Source: Catenibacillus scindens (lineage in GTDB: Bacteria > Bacillota > Clostridia > Lachnospirales > Lachnospiraceae). Taken from it: a stretch of DNA of 64,000 nucleotides. The notes beneath the pieces are model-generated. The model saw only the letters and a program-made list of their open reading frames with translations. It was not told where the DNA came from and made no database searches. The translations under genes and the position numbers were made by a program. Location of the stretch: the NCBI RefSeq assembly GCF_014202115.1, contig NZ_JACHFW010000003.1:230582-294581 (forward strand), given 5' to 3'. Of the stretch, positions 34,937 through 44,963 are shown piece after piece; position 1 is the stretch's first letter; every line of letters begins with the position of its first letter.

Positions 34937-35922
34937 TACTTCTGAACCCCCTTATAGTGCAGAGCTGAGAGAATACCGCACAGCATAACCACAACGCCCA
35001 GACAAATATCCTGACCTGTACCTGACGGTACGCCAAGGAGTGTTAATACATTGAATAATCCTGCTACAATAAATGCGCCAACCACGCAGCCGATAACGTC
35101 ATTAAAAATCCTGGAGAATGATCCTGAAATAAGCACAACCGCCAGCGATTTAAAAATACCGCTCAGGCTGCCCATGCCGCTGGTGGGTGTAAAACGCCCG
35201 GTATAGCTTAACTGGGTGATGCCCCCGATAGCAATAATCACAGCGCCGATAATCGCGGCCATAATAATCGTTTTTTTCCGGTTGATACCCATGGCCTCGG
35301 CAACTTCCCCGCCGCCGCCGATGGCTCTCAGGTTATATCCAAATTGTGTGCGGTTAAAGATAAAATAGGCGATAACCGCCACAACCACAGCTATAATAAA
35401 AATTACCAGGAAAGACCCAAAACCGTCGCATTTCTCAAGATAGACAATGGACGTTCCCAGCGTCTCCGAATAGGCGCCCACCAGAATCATTCCCAGGGCC
35501 TCAAAGACAAGAGCGCACCCAAGTCCCGCCACCCACGAAGGAATCTTGAGAAACAGGGAACAGGATGTACAGAGCAGTTCTGTGATGACCAGAGTAACAA
35601 CCGTCCCTATGATCAGCCCCGGATAGCCAAGACCGTAAATCTGAACCGCGATCGCGCCCACATTGGCCGCCAGAATGACCTGGGCCCCCACAGACAGGTC
35701 GATCATACCGGTTGTAAAAATGAACATTAAACCGAGTCCAACCATTAACGGATACGTTACCTGGGTCAATATTGTCCGGATATTGTTGGGTCTGAACACT
35801 TTTCCACCAGTAAGGAAATTTGCAATGACATAAATAGCCACAATAATTCCGATAACAATAATCTGGTTTCTCAGACGTATTTTCTTCTGGTCGGCGCCGG
35901 TTTTCACTGCTTTTGCAGCCAT
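34936..35922 (-). CDS. Sugar ABC transporter permease (RbsC-like), second
   Basis: A 328-residue CUT2 permease with about nine membrane segments; FIFTTGMIDLSVGAQVILAANVG and IIMAAIIGAVIIAIGGITQLSY are family segments. The stop overlaps the ATPase start by one base. It lies 51 bases after the binding-protein gene. Partner of the permease at 32448. Confidence 0.87.
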   Translation of the reverse strand: MAAKAVKTGADQKKIRLRNQIIVIGIIVAIYVIANFLTGGKVFRPNNIRTILTQVTYPLMVGLGLMFIFTTGMIDLSVGAQVILAANVGAIAVQIYGLGYPGLIIGTVVTLVITELLCTSCSLFLKIPSWVAGLGCALVFEALGMILVGAYSETLGTSIVYLEKCDGFGSFLVIFIIAVVVAVIAYFIFNRTQFGYNLRAIGGGGEVAEAMGINRKKTIIMAAIIGAVIIAIGGITQLSYTGRFTPTSGMGSLSGIFKSLAVVLISGSFSRIFNDVIGCVVGAFIVAGLFNVLTLLGVPSGTGQDICLGVVVMLCGILSALHYKGVQK

Positions 35923-35973
35923 AAAAGGTACCTCCTTTAAATCTCATGGAGTATAAAAGGGCTGTCTGCCGGA

Positions 35974-37191
35974 TTATTGATGGGCAGCCAATCTTTCTTC
36001 AAGGGAATAGCTGTTTACAATATTCATAAACTCATCATATGTAATACCGTTCATAGCCCGGATCTCGTCTGCTGAATAAAAGTCTCCGTCAACAAATGTT
36101 GCCTGGAAGTCCGCGTACTGATCTGCGGAAACCTCAAACGGCATAATGTTGTCAATCCACACCGGATTGCCGTCCCCATCCTTAATGGGATTGCCGTTAA
36201 GATAATTCATCAAAAGAACTGTGGACAGTGTGCCGCTCACCCAGAAGTCGCCGTTGACAAATTCCAGAGGGCCTCCGGCTGCCAACCGCTCAAGGGCTCC
36301 GCTGTCCAGGCCGGAAGTCAGGACTTTCGCGTCAAGTCCCTGGTTTTCAATGGCGGTGCAAGCGCCAATACCGTAATCCGAACCTGTTCCATAGACAAAA
36401 TCCACATCGGGATAGGCGATCAGGGCATTTTCAACATAAATGGGGATATTATCCTGATTGTCAGAATAAACTACTTGCTCTATTGTGCCGCCGCCAGCCT
36501 CAAAAGTTTCTCTGAAAGCTTCAATACGTGGGGTATCCGTGGGATCACCCTGGGTTCCTGTGGAAATAATACAGTCTGTATACCCCTGATCCAGGGCATA
36601 CTGGGCGATCAGCGAGCCATACTCCGCATTGGCAGGGCCTACCGCTCCGGCAAAATATTCATTGGTCATAAGCTGCTCTTTAATGGATTCATCCATAGGC
36701 AGCTTATCCGAAAATACAAAGGGTACCTGCGCGTTGGTACAGATATCAATGACGGTCTGGTAAAGATTATCGGCAGGCAGCCATATGATCAATCCATCAC
36801 AACCGGAAGCGATCATATTTTCAACGTCCTGAACAATCTTATCCACCTGGCCGTCGTCACTGATGGCCTGAACTTCGCTGCCAAAAGCTTCAATGACAAA
36901 TTCCTGATTATGGGCCAGGGTATCCAGAGCATAGGAACCCTGGGCTAAAATGTTGTATCCGATTTTAAATGTGCCCGTACCAGATCCGCTTCCCCCATCT
37001 TCACTGTCCCCAGCGGCGCCCGTCTCATTTTGAACTGCTCCGTCAGTGGACGCCGCCCCGCTGCTCTGGGCGGACGCTGTATCCTGGCTGTCGGATCCGC
37101 TCCCGCCGGATGTATCCGCGCCGCAGGCTGCCAGTGAAGACGCCATAAGTACTGCCGCAGTTCCCAATGCCAATAATTTTTTTAACTTCAT
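35974..37191 (-). CDS. Substrate-binding lipoprotein of the sugar ABC transporter
   Basis: A 405-residue periplasmic-binding-type protein. Signal peptide with lipobox MASSLAACG (Cys about residue 23), a Ser/Gly-rich linker, then the RbsB-like fold with KIGYNILAQGSYALDTLAHN, DGLIIWLPADNLYQ and VDFVYGTGSDYGIGACTAI. It directly follows the deglycosidase-like alpha gene by 20 bases. The ligand may therefore be a glycoside or sugar acted on by that enzyme, which is inference. Confidence 0.9.
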   Translation of the reverse strand: MKLKKLLALGTAAVLMASSLAACGADTSGGSGSDSQDTASAQSSGAASTDGAVQNETGAAGDSEDGGSGSGTGTFKIGYNILAQGSYALDTLAHNQEFVIEAFGSEVQAISDDGQVDKIVQDVENMIASGCDGLIIWLPADNLYQTVIDICTNAQVPFVFSDKLPMDESIKEQLMTNEYFAGAVGPANAEYGSLIAQYALDQGYTDCIISTGTQGDPTDTPRIEAFRETFEAGGGTIEQVVYSDNQDNIPIYVENALIAYPDVDFVYGTGSDYGIGACTAIENQGLDAKVLTSGLDSGALERLAAGGPLEFVNGDFWVSGTLSTVLLMNYLNGNPIKDGDGNPVWIDNIMPFEVSADQYADFQATFVDGDFYSADEIRAMNGITYDEFMNIVNSYSLEERLAAHQ

Positions 37192-37211
37192 AATACCTTT
37201 CCTCCATTTAC

Positions 37212-38189
37212 TTAATAGTATAAATATTTTTTCATCATCTGCAGATGACGTTTTAACATTTCCATAGAACGCCCTGAATTGTACTCCTCGTACTCCGAAA
37301 CAATGTAGCCCTCATAATCTGAATCTTTAATTACTTTAAGAATTTCCGGATAAGGAATCGCCGCTTCCTCCAGGTCTTCACTGACATAGTGATATTTTCC
37401 GTGCATATGGACACACATAGGCATGATTTTTCTAAGCCCTTCCAGCAGTTTGGAAATATCTTTTCTAAACTGGAGTGTTCCGTAACTGTCACGCAAAAAC
37501 TCCAGCTCCGGCTTCTTAGCTCCCGCCTCTACAGCTCTTGTCTGAGCTTCCTCCACAGGCACATCTTCGTAGCGCATATCCCTGATCATCTCCATGATCT
37601 TTAAATTGCCTCCCGCCGCCAGAGCATTATCCCAGAGCATTTTGTTAGGCTTATTGGCAAAACATCCAAAATCGGGTATAAATCCAAGATATTTTGATCC
37701 GCTCTTATCAATGGCCTCGGCAAACTCATCCATAAGAGGCGATCCCGGAAAATCCGGATTGTGGATCTCAATGCCCACCTTCACGTTGTAACTTTCAGCG
37801 TAAGGCGCAAGGCGGACAAAATTTTTCGGCCCGATGAGATACTGCTCTCTCATAACTTTACAGCCCATTTTATGGGCGTTTTTAATATCATTAATGGCCG
37901 TCTGGATCATTTCGTCATCAGTCATACACCGGTCTCTGTACAGACCCTTGTCCATATTGGCGCCGTAGCATACCGGCTCCATATTGTAATAGCGGCAGAT
38001 GGCGTCAAACTCCCCTAAAAACTCATCGCTGACATAAGGGTAGGAAGGAACCATCTGGGTGGCCACAATCTCAAATCCCTCGGCACCCAGCTCTTTCGCC
38101 TTTCGGATACAGTCCTCCATGGTCATATCCCCTCTGCAATATTCTGTGGAGAAAGAATATAATGTCACTCCCAGCTTTACGTTGCTCAT
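37212..38189 (-). CDS. C-glycoside deglycosidase alpha-subunit-like TIM barrel
   Basis: A 325-residue AP-endonuclease-2/xylose-isomerase-type barrel. Four metal-ligand segments are visible: VGIEIHNPDFPG, FIPDFGCFANKPNK, VHMHGKYHYVSED and YIVSEYEEYN (Glu, Asp, His, Glu). KLGVTLYSFSTEYCRG, CYGANMDKG and MREQYLIGP match my memory of the alpha subunits of gut C-deglycosidases (DgpC/DfgA type). The four-base overlap with a DUF6379 beta-like gene strengthens this. It may instead be a sugar isomerase/epimerase. C-deglycosylation usually needs prior oxidation of the sugar at C3, and no Gfo/Idh oxidase is nearby. Confidence 0.75.
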   Translation of the reverse strand: MSNVKLGVTLYSFSTEYCRGDMTMEDCIRKAKELGAEGFEIVATQMVPSYPYVSDEFLGEFDAICRYYNMEPVCYGANMDKGLYRDRCMTDDEMIQTAINDIKNAHKMGCKVMREQYLIGPKNFVRLAPYAESYNVKVGIEIHNPDFPGSPLMDEFAEAIDKSGSKYLGFIPDFGCFANKPNKMLWDNALAAGGNLKIMEMIRDMRYEDVPVEEAQTRAVEAGAKKPELEFLRDSYGTLQFRKDISKLLEGLRKIMPMCVHMHGKYHYVSEDLEEAAIPYPEILKVIKDSDYEGYIVSEYEEYNSGRSMEMLKRHLQMMKKYLYY

Positions 38190-38623
38190 GCTCCGGCACC
38201 TCCTTCAAATGCCAGCCGCTTAAAACCGCAGCCATCGTTGGGCATAAATTCATTGGGTGCCATTTCCATATAGGGGGATCGGAAATACATAATAAACTCA
38301 ATATCATGTCCCCCCGCATCGAATCCTCCCTGTTTATACACCTTCACCGTCGCCGGCTCCGCCACCGGCCAGAATACACTGCCAAGGCGGGGCAGCGCCG
38401 CCAGACCATAATCTTTCCCCTTCAGGCCAATGGTTATATCCATCGGATCAATTTCGTGTCCGTCAATCCGCACTCTTAATTCATCAATAGCGGATAAAAA
38501 ATGGCCTCTGTAATAGCTGAGGCGCACGTCAAACTGACACCCCACCTTCTGACCATTGGCAAAAATATGCCGCAGGGAATGATCGCAGATCACATCTGTA
38601 AAATTCAGCCTTAAAGGTATCAT
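38186..38623 (-). CDS. DUF6379/C-glycoside deglycosidase beta-subunit-like protein
   Basis: A 145-residue beta-sandwich protein. SLRHIFANGQKVGCQFDVRL, YYRGHFLSAIDELRVRIDG and GKDYGLAALPRLGSVFWP with a final MPNDGCGFKRLAF fit the DUF6379 family found as the small subunit of C-glycoside deglycosidases. ATG 38621-38623 is preceded by GGAGGAG; the longer frame is not needed. Its stop overlaps the alpha-like start by four bases, consistent with a 1:1 complex. Confidence 0.75.
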   Translation of the reverse strand: MIPLRLNFTDVICDHSLRHIFANGQKVGCQFDVRLSYYRGHFLSAIDELRVRIDGHEIDPMDITIGLKGKDYGLAALPRLGSVFWPVAEPATVKVYKQGGFDAGGHDIEFIMYFRSPYMEMAPNEFMPNDGCGFKRLAFEGGAGA

Positions 38624-38865
38624 CCCATATCTCCTCCTTTTGTTGCCTGCTTTTCCCCGATCCGGGGAAATCTTGTACCGGCTGTCTTTCATTTATTGAT
38701 GGGTTTATTATATCCGCCATTCCCCGTTGGCGCTTTACCGCTGGTACATCTCTTTTCTGACATCTCATCACTTTTTTCCGATTCCCAAAAACAGGCGCAA
38801 AAAAAGATCAGAATTTTAATGTATACTTCTGACCTTTTTTCTCTTTCTGATTTCTGTGCTTTTAA

Positions 38866-41313
38866 TCAGACCTTACAAATCCTGACTAAAGCAAATTCAT
38901 TCGCTTTAAGCTCCAGATTAAGAACCATCAAATTGTTGTCAACTTTTTCATTCCATATAGCCAGGCGGGGTTCGCAGATCCGCCGGATATATTTCACATC
39001 ATCCCGCAAAAGTTCCTGGTGAAAACCGATCTCTTTCCAGATATCAAGAATACTTCCGCTGTCTTTATTCACTCTATACATACGGATTACATATTCCCCG
39101 CTGTCTATGTGATCCAACCCGATTTCCAGATGTAAAGGGTTATGCTCTTTAAAGCAATCCTCCACATTCTCCTTTTCAAGCATTCCCTCATCTGTCATAT
39201 AATAATACTGCCCCATCTCTTTCATGTTATGGCAGACCATGTGATAGCTGCCTTTCCGGTCGGTAGTCATCCAAAAATGGCCGCCTTTTTTTACAGTATA
39301 TTTCAGAAGGTGATTTAAAAAATCCACAGCAAAGGCTGATGGCTTTAATATGCTGTCTTTATTCAGCAGACCGGCTCCCCCGTAGAGAAGCTGTCCGGAA
39401 TCATAGTGCTGGGAGACGCGGTCCGTCCCCGTAAAATATCCGAGCATATCCACACTTTCACAGACGTCAATAACATTTTTTATCACATAGGCTCCCTGAA
39501 AACAGGTATCATTGATATAGTTTCTGTCAGAAACGGTAAGGTTCCACTCGGTAATATAAAGCTGTATATCATCAAAATCCGCCTGTTTCAGCTCATTTTT
39601 TAACTGAAGGACGCTGTGGAGCAAATACCGGCTGTCACAATTCCGGTATCCGAATAAATCTTTCCCATCAGGATCCGCTTCATAGGCATAATTCATGGCC
39701 GAGATAAAATCCGGCCGGGGCGCCTGGCTGCGCCATTCTTTCCATATATTTCTTGAACGCAGCCGCGGGTCCTTGATCGCCTCAGGAAAAACACCGCACC
39801 CGCCCACTTCCATCTGAGGAACATACTTTTTTACAATGCCGTAAATACTCCGGAAAATATGAAAATAGCCGTCAAAAGGCTCCATACCTTCAATGGTATA
39901 ACCGCCGAACCACACTTCCATTTTCCACGACGCCATATCTTCTGAGCCGTAGCGCTTCACCAGATGGCGCATGAGGGCGTCCATCACCCTCTGAAAATGC
40001 CCGATATTTTTAAAAACAATGGGATTTTTCTCGTAGACGATGGCTGTATACATATTTTGATTAATGCGGCGTATCTTCTCCTCCATGTCAAAAAAAGGCT
40101 TGATACCCTGTTCTGAAAGGAAATCCAGCACCTGATCCAGCTTGGAAAAATTGTAGACATTCTCATCGCCGCTGGCGTCAATAAGCATCTCCTTTGAAAA
40201 AATACTCCAAAAACGCACATATTCATAATTTAAGGCCTGTTTCAGTAAGATCACATGCTCCTGTATCTCACTTTTCAGCAGATCTGCCGCGGAACCAATA
40301 TTGATCACCTGATTCCAGATCTGTCTTTGAGACGCCGATACACGGACGTCAAATTGGCAGCATTCTTCTTCCATCTGTTTTTTCTCTGGTTCTTTAGAGC
40401 CATCTCTGTGAAGATATTCGGCGAGCTGCCGCGTCATCTTCTGATCGAGTCCCTCTCTGAGATGTTCCTCCTCCCCGCTGCCGGCGGCTGCGTCCCGCTC
40501 TGCTTTCTGGCGGACGGACGAGGGCGTCTCACCGTAAGTCTCTTTAAAGGCCCTGTTAAACACCGATACGCTGGAAAATCCCACGTCATAAGCAATTTTT
40601 GTCACCGGACGGCCGGTGTATAAAAGGGCTTCCATGGCATGTTCTAAACGAACCTTGCGCACATAATCCGAGAACCGCATATGGAAATTTTCTTTAAAAT
40701 ATCTGGACAGATATCCCTCAGATAAATACATATATTGGGCCAGCGATTCAAAACTGATATCCTGATTATAGTTTTTTTCAATATAACGTGTAATCTTATA
40801 AAGTCTCTGTTCATTTTTTTCCCGCTTCGACAGGGCGTTTTCCGGTATGCCTGTCATAAAATGTACGGTTAAAAGATGCATAAGCTCATAAAAACAGGAC
40901 ATATATGCATAGCTCACCCGATTGGAGTGTTCCCGCACGTTCAGGTCGCTGATAAGCAGTTTTTTCAAAACACGGCGCAGTTCATCGTAATTCTTCATAT
41001 CGTTCATTGCGGAATTGCACAGAAACCGGTGATAGACTTCATTTACGCCGGACACAGCTTCAATTCCCGGAATGCGGAAACGGGCAAACAGGACGTCCTC
41101 AGAAGCGCGAAAACGGTACCGTTCATTGGCATTGACCACGATCACATCTTCATTTTTCAATGTAAACGGCTTTTCGTAAATTTCGATACTCATCTCCCCG
41201 CGAAGAATATAGATCAGTTCCGCCTCCGGAGAAAAAGTCTCCTCCTGATTCTGTATATCCAAAATTTCCGGCAGCATTTTCTCTTTCATCTGTTCCAAAT
41301 GATCATCCCCCAT
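38866..41313 (-). CDS. AraC-type regulator fused to a GH39-like domain
   Basis: About 815 residues: N-terminal cupin (about 1-130, EAELIYILRGEMSI), double AraC helix-turn-helix (about 165-270, FESLAQYMYLSEGYLSRYFK and VGFSSVSVFNRAFKETYGETP), and a GH39 beta-xylosidase-like barrel (about 330-815). The GH39 nucleophile region is kept (LYITEWNLTVSD), but the acid/base motif WNEP is replaced by WFGG (MEVWFGGYTIEG), so the domain is probably a sugar sensor rather than an enzyme. The start is unsure; ATG 41311-41313 is one base from AGGAG. It heads the deglycosidase and transporter operon, which it likely activates. Confidence 0.82.
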   Translation of the reverse strand: MGDDHLEQMKEKMLPEILDIQNQEETFSPEAELIYILRGEMSIEIYEKPFTLKNEDVIVVNANERYRFRASEDVLFARFRIPGIEAVSGVNEVYHRFLCNSAMNDMKNYDELRRVLKKLLISDLNVREHSNRVSYAYMSCFYELMHLLTVHFMTGIPENALSKREKNEQRLYKITRYIEKNYNQDISFESLAQYMYLSEGYLSRYFKENFHMRFSDYVRKVRLEHAMEALLYTGRPVTKIAYDVGFSSVSVFNRAFKETYGETPSSVRQKAERDAAAGSGEEEHLREGLDQKMTRQLAEYLHRDGSKEPEKKQMEEECCQFDVRVSASQRQIWNQVINIGSAADLLKSEIQEHVILLKQALNYEYVRFWSIFSKEMLIDASGDENVYNFSKLDQVLDFLSEQGIKPFFDMEEKIRRINQNMYTAIVYEKNPIVFKNIGHFQRVMDALMRHLVKRYGSEDMASWKMEVWFGGYTIEGMEPFDGYFHIFRSIYGIVKKYVPQMEVGGCGVFPEAIKDPRLRSRNIWKEWRSQAPRPDFISAMNYAYEADPDGKDLFGYRNCDSRYLLHSVLQLKNELKQADFDDIQLYITEWNLTVSDRNYINDTCFQGAYVIKNVIDVCESVDMLGYFTGTDRVSQHYDSGQLLYGGAGLLNKDSILKPSAFAVDFLNHLLKYTVKKGGHFWMTTDRKGSYHMVCHNMKEMGQYYYMTDEGMLEKENVEDCFKEHNPLHLEIGLDHIDSGEYVIRMYRVNKDSGSILDIWKEIGFHQELLRDDVKYIRRICEPRLAIWNEKVDNNLMVLNLELKANEFALVRICKV

Positions 41314-41346
41314 TCTCCTGCAGTCATATAATCCCTTTTTCACTAT

Positions 41347-41398
41347 AGTGTAAGCAAAGCCGTCCCGGACTGTCAAGAAAAAACAGATCGGGACGGCT
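41347..41398 (-). promoter_or_regulatory. Terminator hairpin containing the promoter of the AraC-GH39 gene
   Basis: Arms AGCCGTCCCG (41358-41367) and CGGGACGGCT (41389-41398) form a 10-bp stem about 30 bases after the CocE-type gene. On the minus strand its loop has TTTTTT followed by TTGACA (41371-41376), and TACACT (41347-41352) lies 18 bases on, a good sigma-A pair. Terminator for the upstream operon and promoter for the next gene appear to share one hairpin. Confidence 0.6.
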
Positions 41399-41425
41399 CT
41401 GAGCCAATATCGTTTCTATGAAATT

Positions 41426-43219
41426 TTACTGAGCTTCCTTTGGGATTACCGGAAGCAAAATATGGGACGGATGCTGGCCGTCTCTGTATATTTTATGAAG
41501 CACCGTGGCATTGCGGCAAATGTGATAGGGGATATATTCTGTGTTTGTCACGCAGCAGGTTCCCGTAGGCAGATCCAGGCAGGAGATTTCCACACAGATC
41601 CTGTGTCCGGCCTTAAACGTGTGGCACACGGACATAACCTCCACCTGATATTCGTTAATCTCCCCGGGAACAACCATTTTCTGGGCCTCTTTGGTCAGTT
41701 TATGCCACGGTTTATATGGCAGGGAGCGCTCCTCGTCCAGAGCCCGCATCGACGCCTTTAACATGCCTTTCGTCAGATATTTCTCCGGCAGGCTTCCAAT
41801 CTCCTGTTCTCCTTCCCGCCCGGTCCGGTCGGATGTGTCCGGTCCCAGATCTTTGAGGGTGATAAACCAGTTGGTATCCTCGCTGTCCAAAGATGCGTAA
41901 AATGTCATAGATATAGGCCCTGCGATCATCAGGTCATCGCTGAGGGGGTCGGTCATATACCGCAATTTCGCGATTTTATTAGTCAGCGTAGGCGGCATCT
42001 GAACAAAGCTGTCCGGCTCCGGGGCGCCATCCCAGGAATCCGGGTCAATAGGCCGTGTGCGCAGCCGTTCCCATGTATCCAGATAAAAAGGCGTCCACAC
42101 CGTTCCGGGAATGGGCCAGTCCTCAGCATAGTGCCAGCGGTTTTCCCCTGTCACCCAGTAGCGCACCGGAGGTTCATCCATAACCCCGGTGTCAATCCCT
42201 TTAAGCCAGTAATCGTACCATTTAAGCATTTCCTGGTGCATATCCAGGGAATGATAGGGGCGTTCCTGGTGGGCCGGCCCTGTAAGCAGAAGCTTTTTGG
42301 GTACATCGTGCAGCTCCTTCCACCAGTGCTGCGCCCCCTGCCAGTGGAAATGATAATCAATGGCATACTGGCCGGAGCCGGTATATACGGGAATCTTAAT
42401 ACTGTCGATTTTATACCGAGCCATCGGCCCGTACTCCTCCGGCCGGTCATAAGGGTAAAGTAAGAAGGGGAATGTCATTCCAAGGGGATTATTCTGGCCT
42501 TTTTGCGTCAGCAGGTTGTAAAAATTTTTATACATGCGGTAGTCGGGATTTTTCATGGCCGCTTCCCACAATTCTTCCATATTCTCGGAGAGCGTTGGCG
42601 GCGCCGTCCGCTCCATGTGATCCACACTCATATGATCCAGATGATAAAAAAGTGTATTCAGCACGCCGCCCAGATTCATTTCCCTGAAAAAACCGTAGCA
42701 CCATCCCGGATCCTGGGGAAAAATCGCTTTCAGGTGGGGCGGCTGAGCGGCTGCCGCCATGAGCTGGTTTGCCCCGAAATTAGACAGGCCGCTCATGCCG
42801 ATATTTCCATCGCACCAGTCCTGCTTTGCCATCCACTCAATCAGGTCATAGTGATCCCACATGGCGTCCATAGGCGTTCCTTCCCCGGATTTTCCCGCGC
42901 CCCTGGCCTGGGCGATCACATGGGCATAGCCTCTGGATGTAAAAAACCGGGTATCCCCGCTTTCAATATTTCCAAACCAGAAGTGGGACCATGAGGGCTG
43001 GGCCGGCATGGAACCGCTGTATTCAGGATCCAGCAGATCTTTATTGTGCTGGCCAAAGGACAGCAGGGCAGGGAACGCCCCATCAGCGTCCGGGAGATAA
43101 ATATCCACACACAATTCCTGGCCGTCCCGCATTTTGACATAGACGTCTTTCATCTGGCGCATTCCGTGGTAAATGGCCGGAGCATTGTACTCTTCAAAGG
43201 GTTTCCACTTTTTTTCCAT
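41426..43219 (-). CDS. CocE/NonD family (X-Pro dipeptidyl-peptidase S15-like) hydrolase
   Basis: A 597-residue alpha/beta hydrolase with the S15 layout. N-terminal VYVKMRDGQELCVDIYLPDADG, nucleophile elbow IGMSGLSNFGANQLM (Ser), a cap domain, LLTGPAHQERPYHS (His candidate) and a C-terminal jelly-roll domain (LDTWERLRTRPIDPDSWD and on). It may hydrolyse an ester or amide on a plant compound; the true substrate is unknown. It follows the FAD oxidoreductase gene by three bases and ends that operon. Confidence 0.85.
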   Translation of the reverse strand: MEKKWKPFEEYNAPAIYHGMRQMKDVYVKMRDGQELCVDIYLPDADGAFPALLSFGQHNKDLLDPEYSGSMPAQPSWSHFWFGNIESGDTRFFTSRGYAHVIAQARGAGKSGEGTPMDAMWDHYDLIEWMAKQDWCDGNIGMSGLSNFGANQLMAAAAQPPHLKAIFPQDPGWCYGFFREMNLGGVLNTLFYHLDHMSVDHMERTAPPTLSENMEELWEAAMKNPDYRMYKNFYNLLTQKGQNNPLGMTFPFLLYPYDRPEEYGPMARYKIDSIKIPVYTGSGQYAIDYHFHWQGAQHWWKELHDVPKKLLLTGPAHQERPYHSLDMHQEMLKWYDYWLKGIDTGVMDEPPVRYWVTGENRWHYAEDWPIPGTVWTPFYLDTWERLRTRPIDPDSWDGAPEPDSFVQMPPTLTNKIAKLRYMTDPLSDDLMIAGPISMTFYASLDSEDTNWFITLKDLGPDTSDRTGREGEQEIGSLPEKYLTKGMLKASMRALDEERSLPYKPWHKLTKEAQKMVVPGEINEYQVEVMSVCHTFKAGHRICVEISCLDLPTGTCCVTNTEYIPYHICRNATVLHKIYRDGQHPSHILLPVIPKEAQ

Positions 43220-43222
43220 CTG

Positions 43223-44939
43223 TCAGCCCTCCATTTCCTGAGGCTTAAACTTATAGCGTTCCATAGGTATATCTTCTGTTGAAATAACAACCTTTCCGTC
43301 CACATTGTCCGCAATGGTCCATTTAAGCCAGTTTTTATTATCAATTTCCGGATAATCCTCCCGGTAATGAAAACCTCTGGATTCTTTCCGCACCAGAGCG
43401 CTCCTGAGCATCAGTTCCGCCACAAGGGCCATAGCTTTTGTCTCGTTGCACACCATAAGCTCATGGTAGTCACCGGCTTTCATTTTGGGAAGGTCGGCCT
43501 TAACAGCCTCGATTTTTTCAATGGCCCTGGTCAGAGACGCTTCACTTCTGCGGATACATACGTCAAAGGGACAGATCGCTTCCTGTATCCGCTCAATCAG
43601 GTCGTAGGCCGAAATGCCTGAGGGCTGATTCAAGCAGGCAAAAGCGTCTTTCTTCTTTTCCAGGACGTCCGCCGCGTCAGGTTCTCCCAGGCGCCCTTTA
43701 TTTTTTGCATATTCCGCCGCTTTGGCGCCCCCGATATAACCGGTGGTAATGCCAAAGGTCAGGCCGCTTCCTCTCTGTCCACCAGGCTGAGGGATCGCCC
43801 CAAAGGCGCCGGAACCATTACAGCAGTCCACGCCTACAACATAAAGTCCGTCCACCGTTGTCTTAAAATCCAGATCTACCCGAACAGGCCCGGCATTTCC
43901 GTGAAGGCCGGTCTTCACCGTAGGTTTTTCCCCAAGATCCACATATTCATGTTCCCTGGCGCCGCTGCGGGCCATCCATTTTAACTTATCCGGGAAAAAC
44001 CGGGTCATTCCCATAAGCTCGCCGCCGCTCTGTCCAATGACCTTCCACTCCTCAGGCATTTTTGAGAAGTCAATATACAGCGGGCCGTTGCCCTCCCGGT
44101 ATTCTTTTTCCATGCCAAGAATCATTTCGATACATACATCCGGCGCCGGCCATTTCACATATTTATCCCAGACATTTTCACCTTTCTGATTGTACACAAT
44201 AGTCTGGGTTCCATAAATGGATTCCCCAAGAACATCGCTGATGATTTCCACAAAATTGCCGTACTCGGCGTTGCGCATCTGGGCGCCGGCGTCCCATGCC
44301 AGCTTTACGCCCTCGCCCCGGCCGTTAAACATGCGGACCGTCCGGAAGCCGCAGGCTGCGCAGGAAGAGATGACCGCCTTTGCCCGGAATATGTAAAATG
44401 TGCCGTCCATAATGCTGTAGCCCACGGCGCCGCACACTTTATCCCCGTCTTTTATGAGAGAGGTAATCTGGACATTATTCTGAATCTTTATGCCGTTTTT
44501 CTCCGCGGTCTTTCTCAGTGTCTCTGTACAGTTTAACTCAATCCCTGAATTATACCAGGGGCCGCAGGGATTGGGGAAATAGCCGATCTCTCCGTTTTCA
44601 TCGGTGGTGATCTTTACCCCCCCAGTCCATCACTTTGTGATGGGCCTCGTAGTTGACGCTGGCAAGCTGTGTCTGAGCTTCCTGATCGGTCAGATAGACG
44701 CCAAGGTTTTTAACAAGGTATTCCACATATTCATCAATATCTGAATCCTTTTTCAGCGTCAGCACGCCGTTGCCCGCCCGGGAAGGCATACCTGCAAAAC
44801 CTACGTTGGCCTTATCTGCAATAAGCACGTCCACGCCCTGTTCCCGTGCCCTTAAAGCGGCCACAAGCCCGCCAATTCCTCCGCCGATCACAAGGACATC
44901 TGTCGTTATAATTTTCCCGATATTTTCTAATTTTTCCAT
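43223..44939 (-). pseudogene. FAD-dependent oxidoreductase (fumarate/APS reductase A-like), frameshift in a G7 run
   Basis: A roughly 570-residue flavoprotein in two frames. ATG 44937-44939 starts the first (TTDVLVIGGGIGGLVAALRA, FAD site), which stops after GGKDHHR. At the GACTGGGGGGGTAAAG run near 44620-44627 the alternative frame continues with KITTDENGEIGYFPNPCGPW, then VCGAVGYSIMDG, RAKAVISSCAACGFRTVRMF and the C-terminal helical domain to 43223. One extra G explains the break. This may be a real knockout, phase variation by slippage, or a read error. The partner ferredoxin lies 24 bases upstream, as in APS reductase-like AB pairs. Confidence 0.78.
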
Positions 44940-44963
44940 AGTCCAACTGCCTTTCTCCAATAA

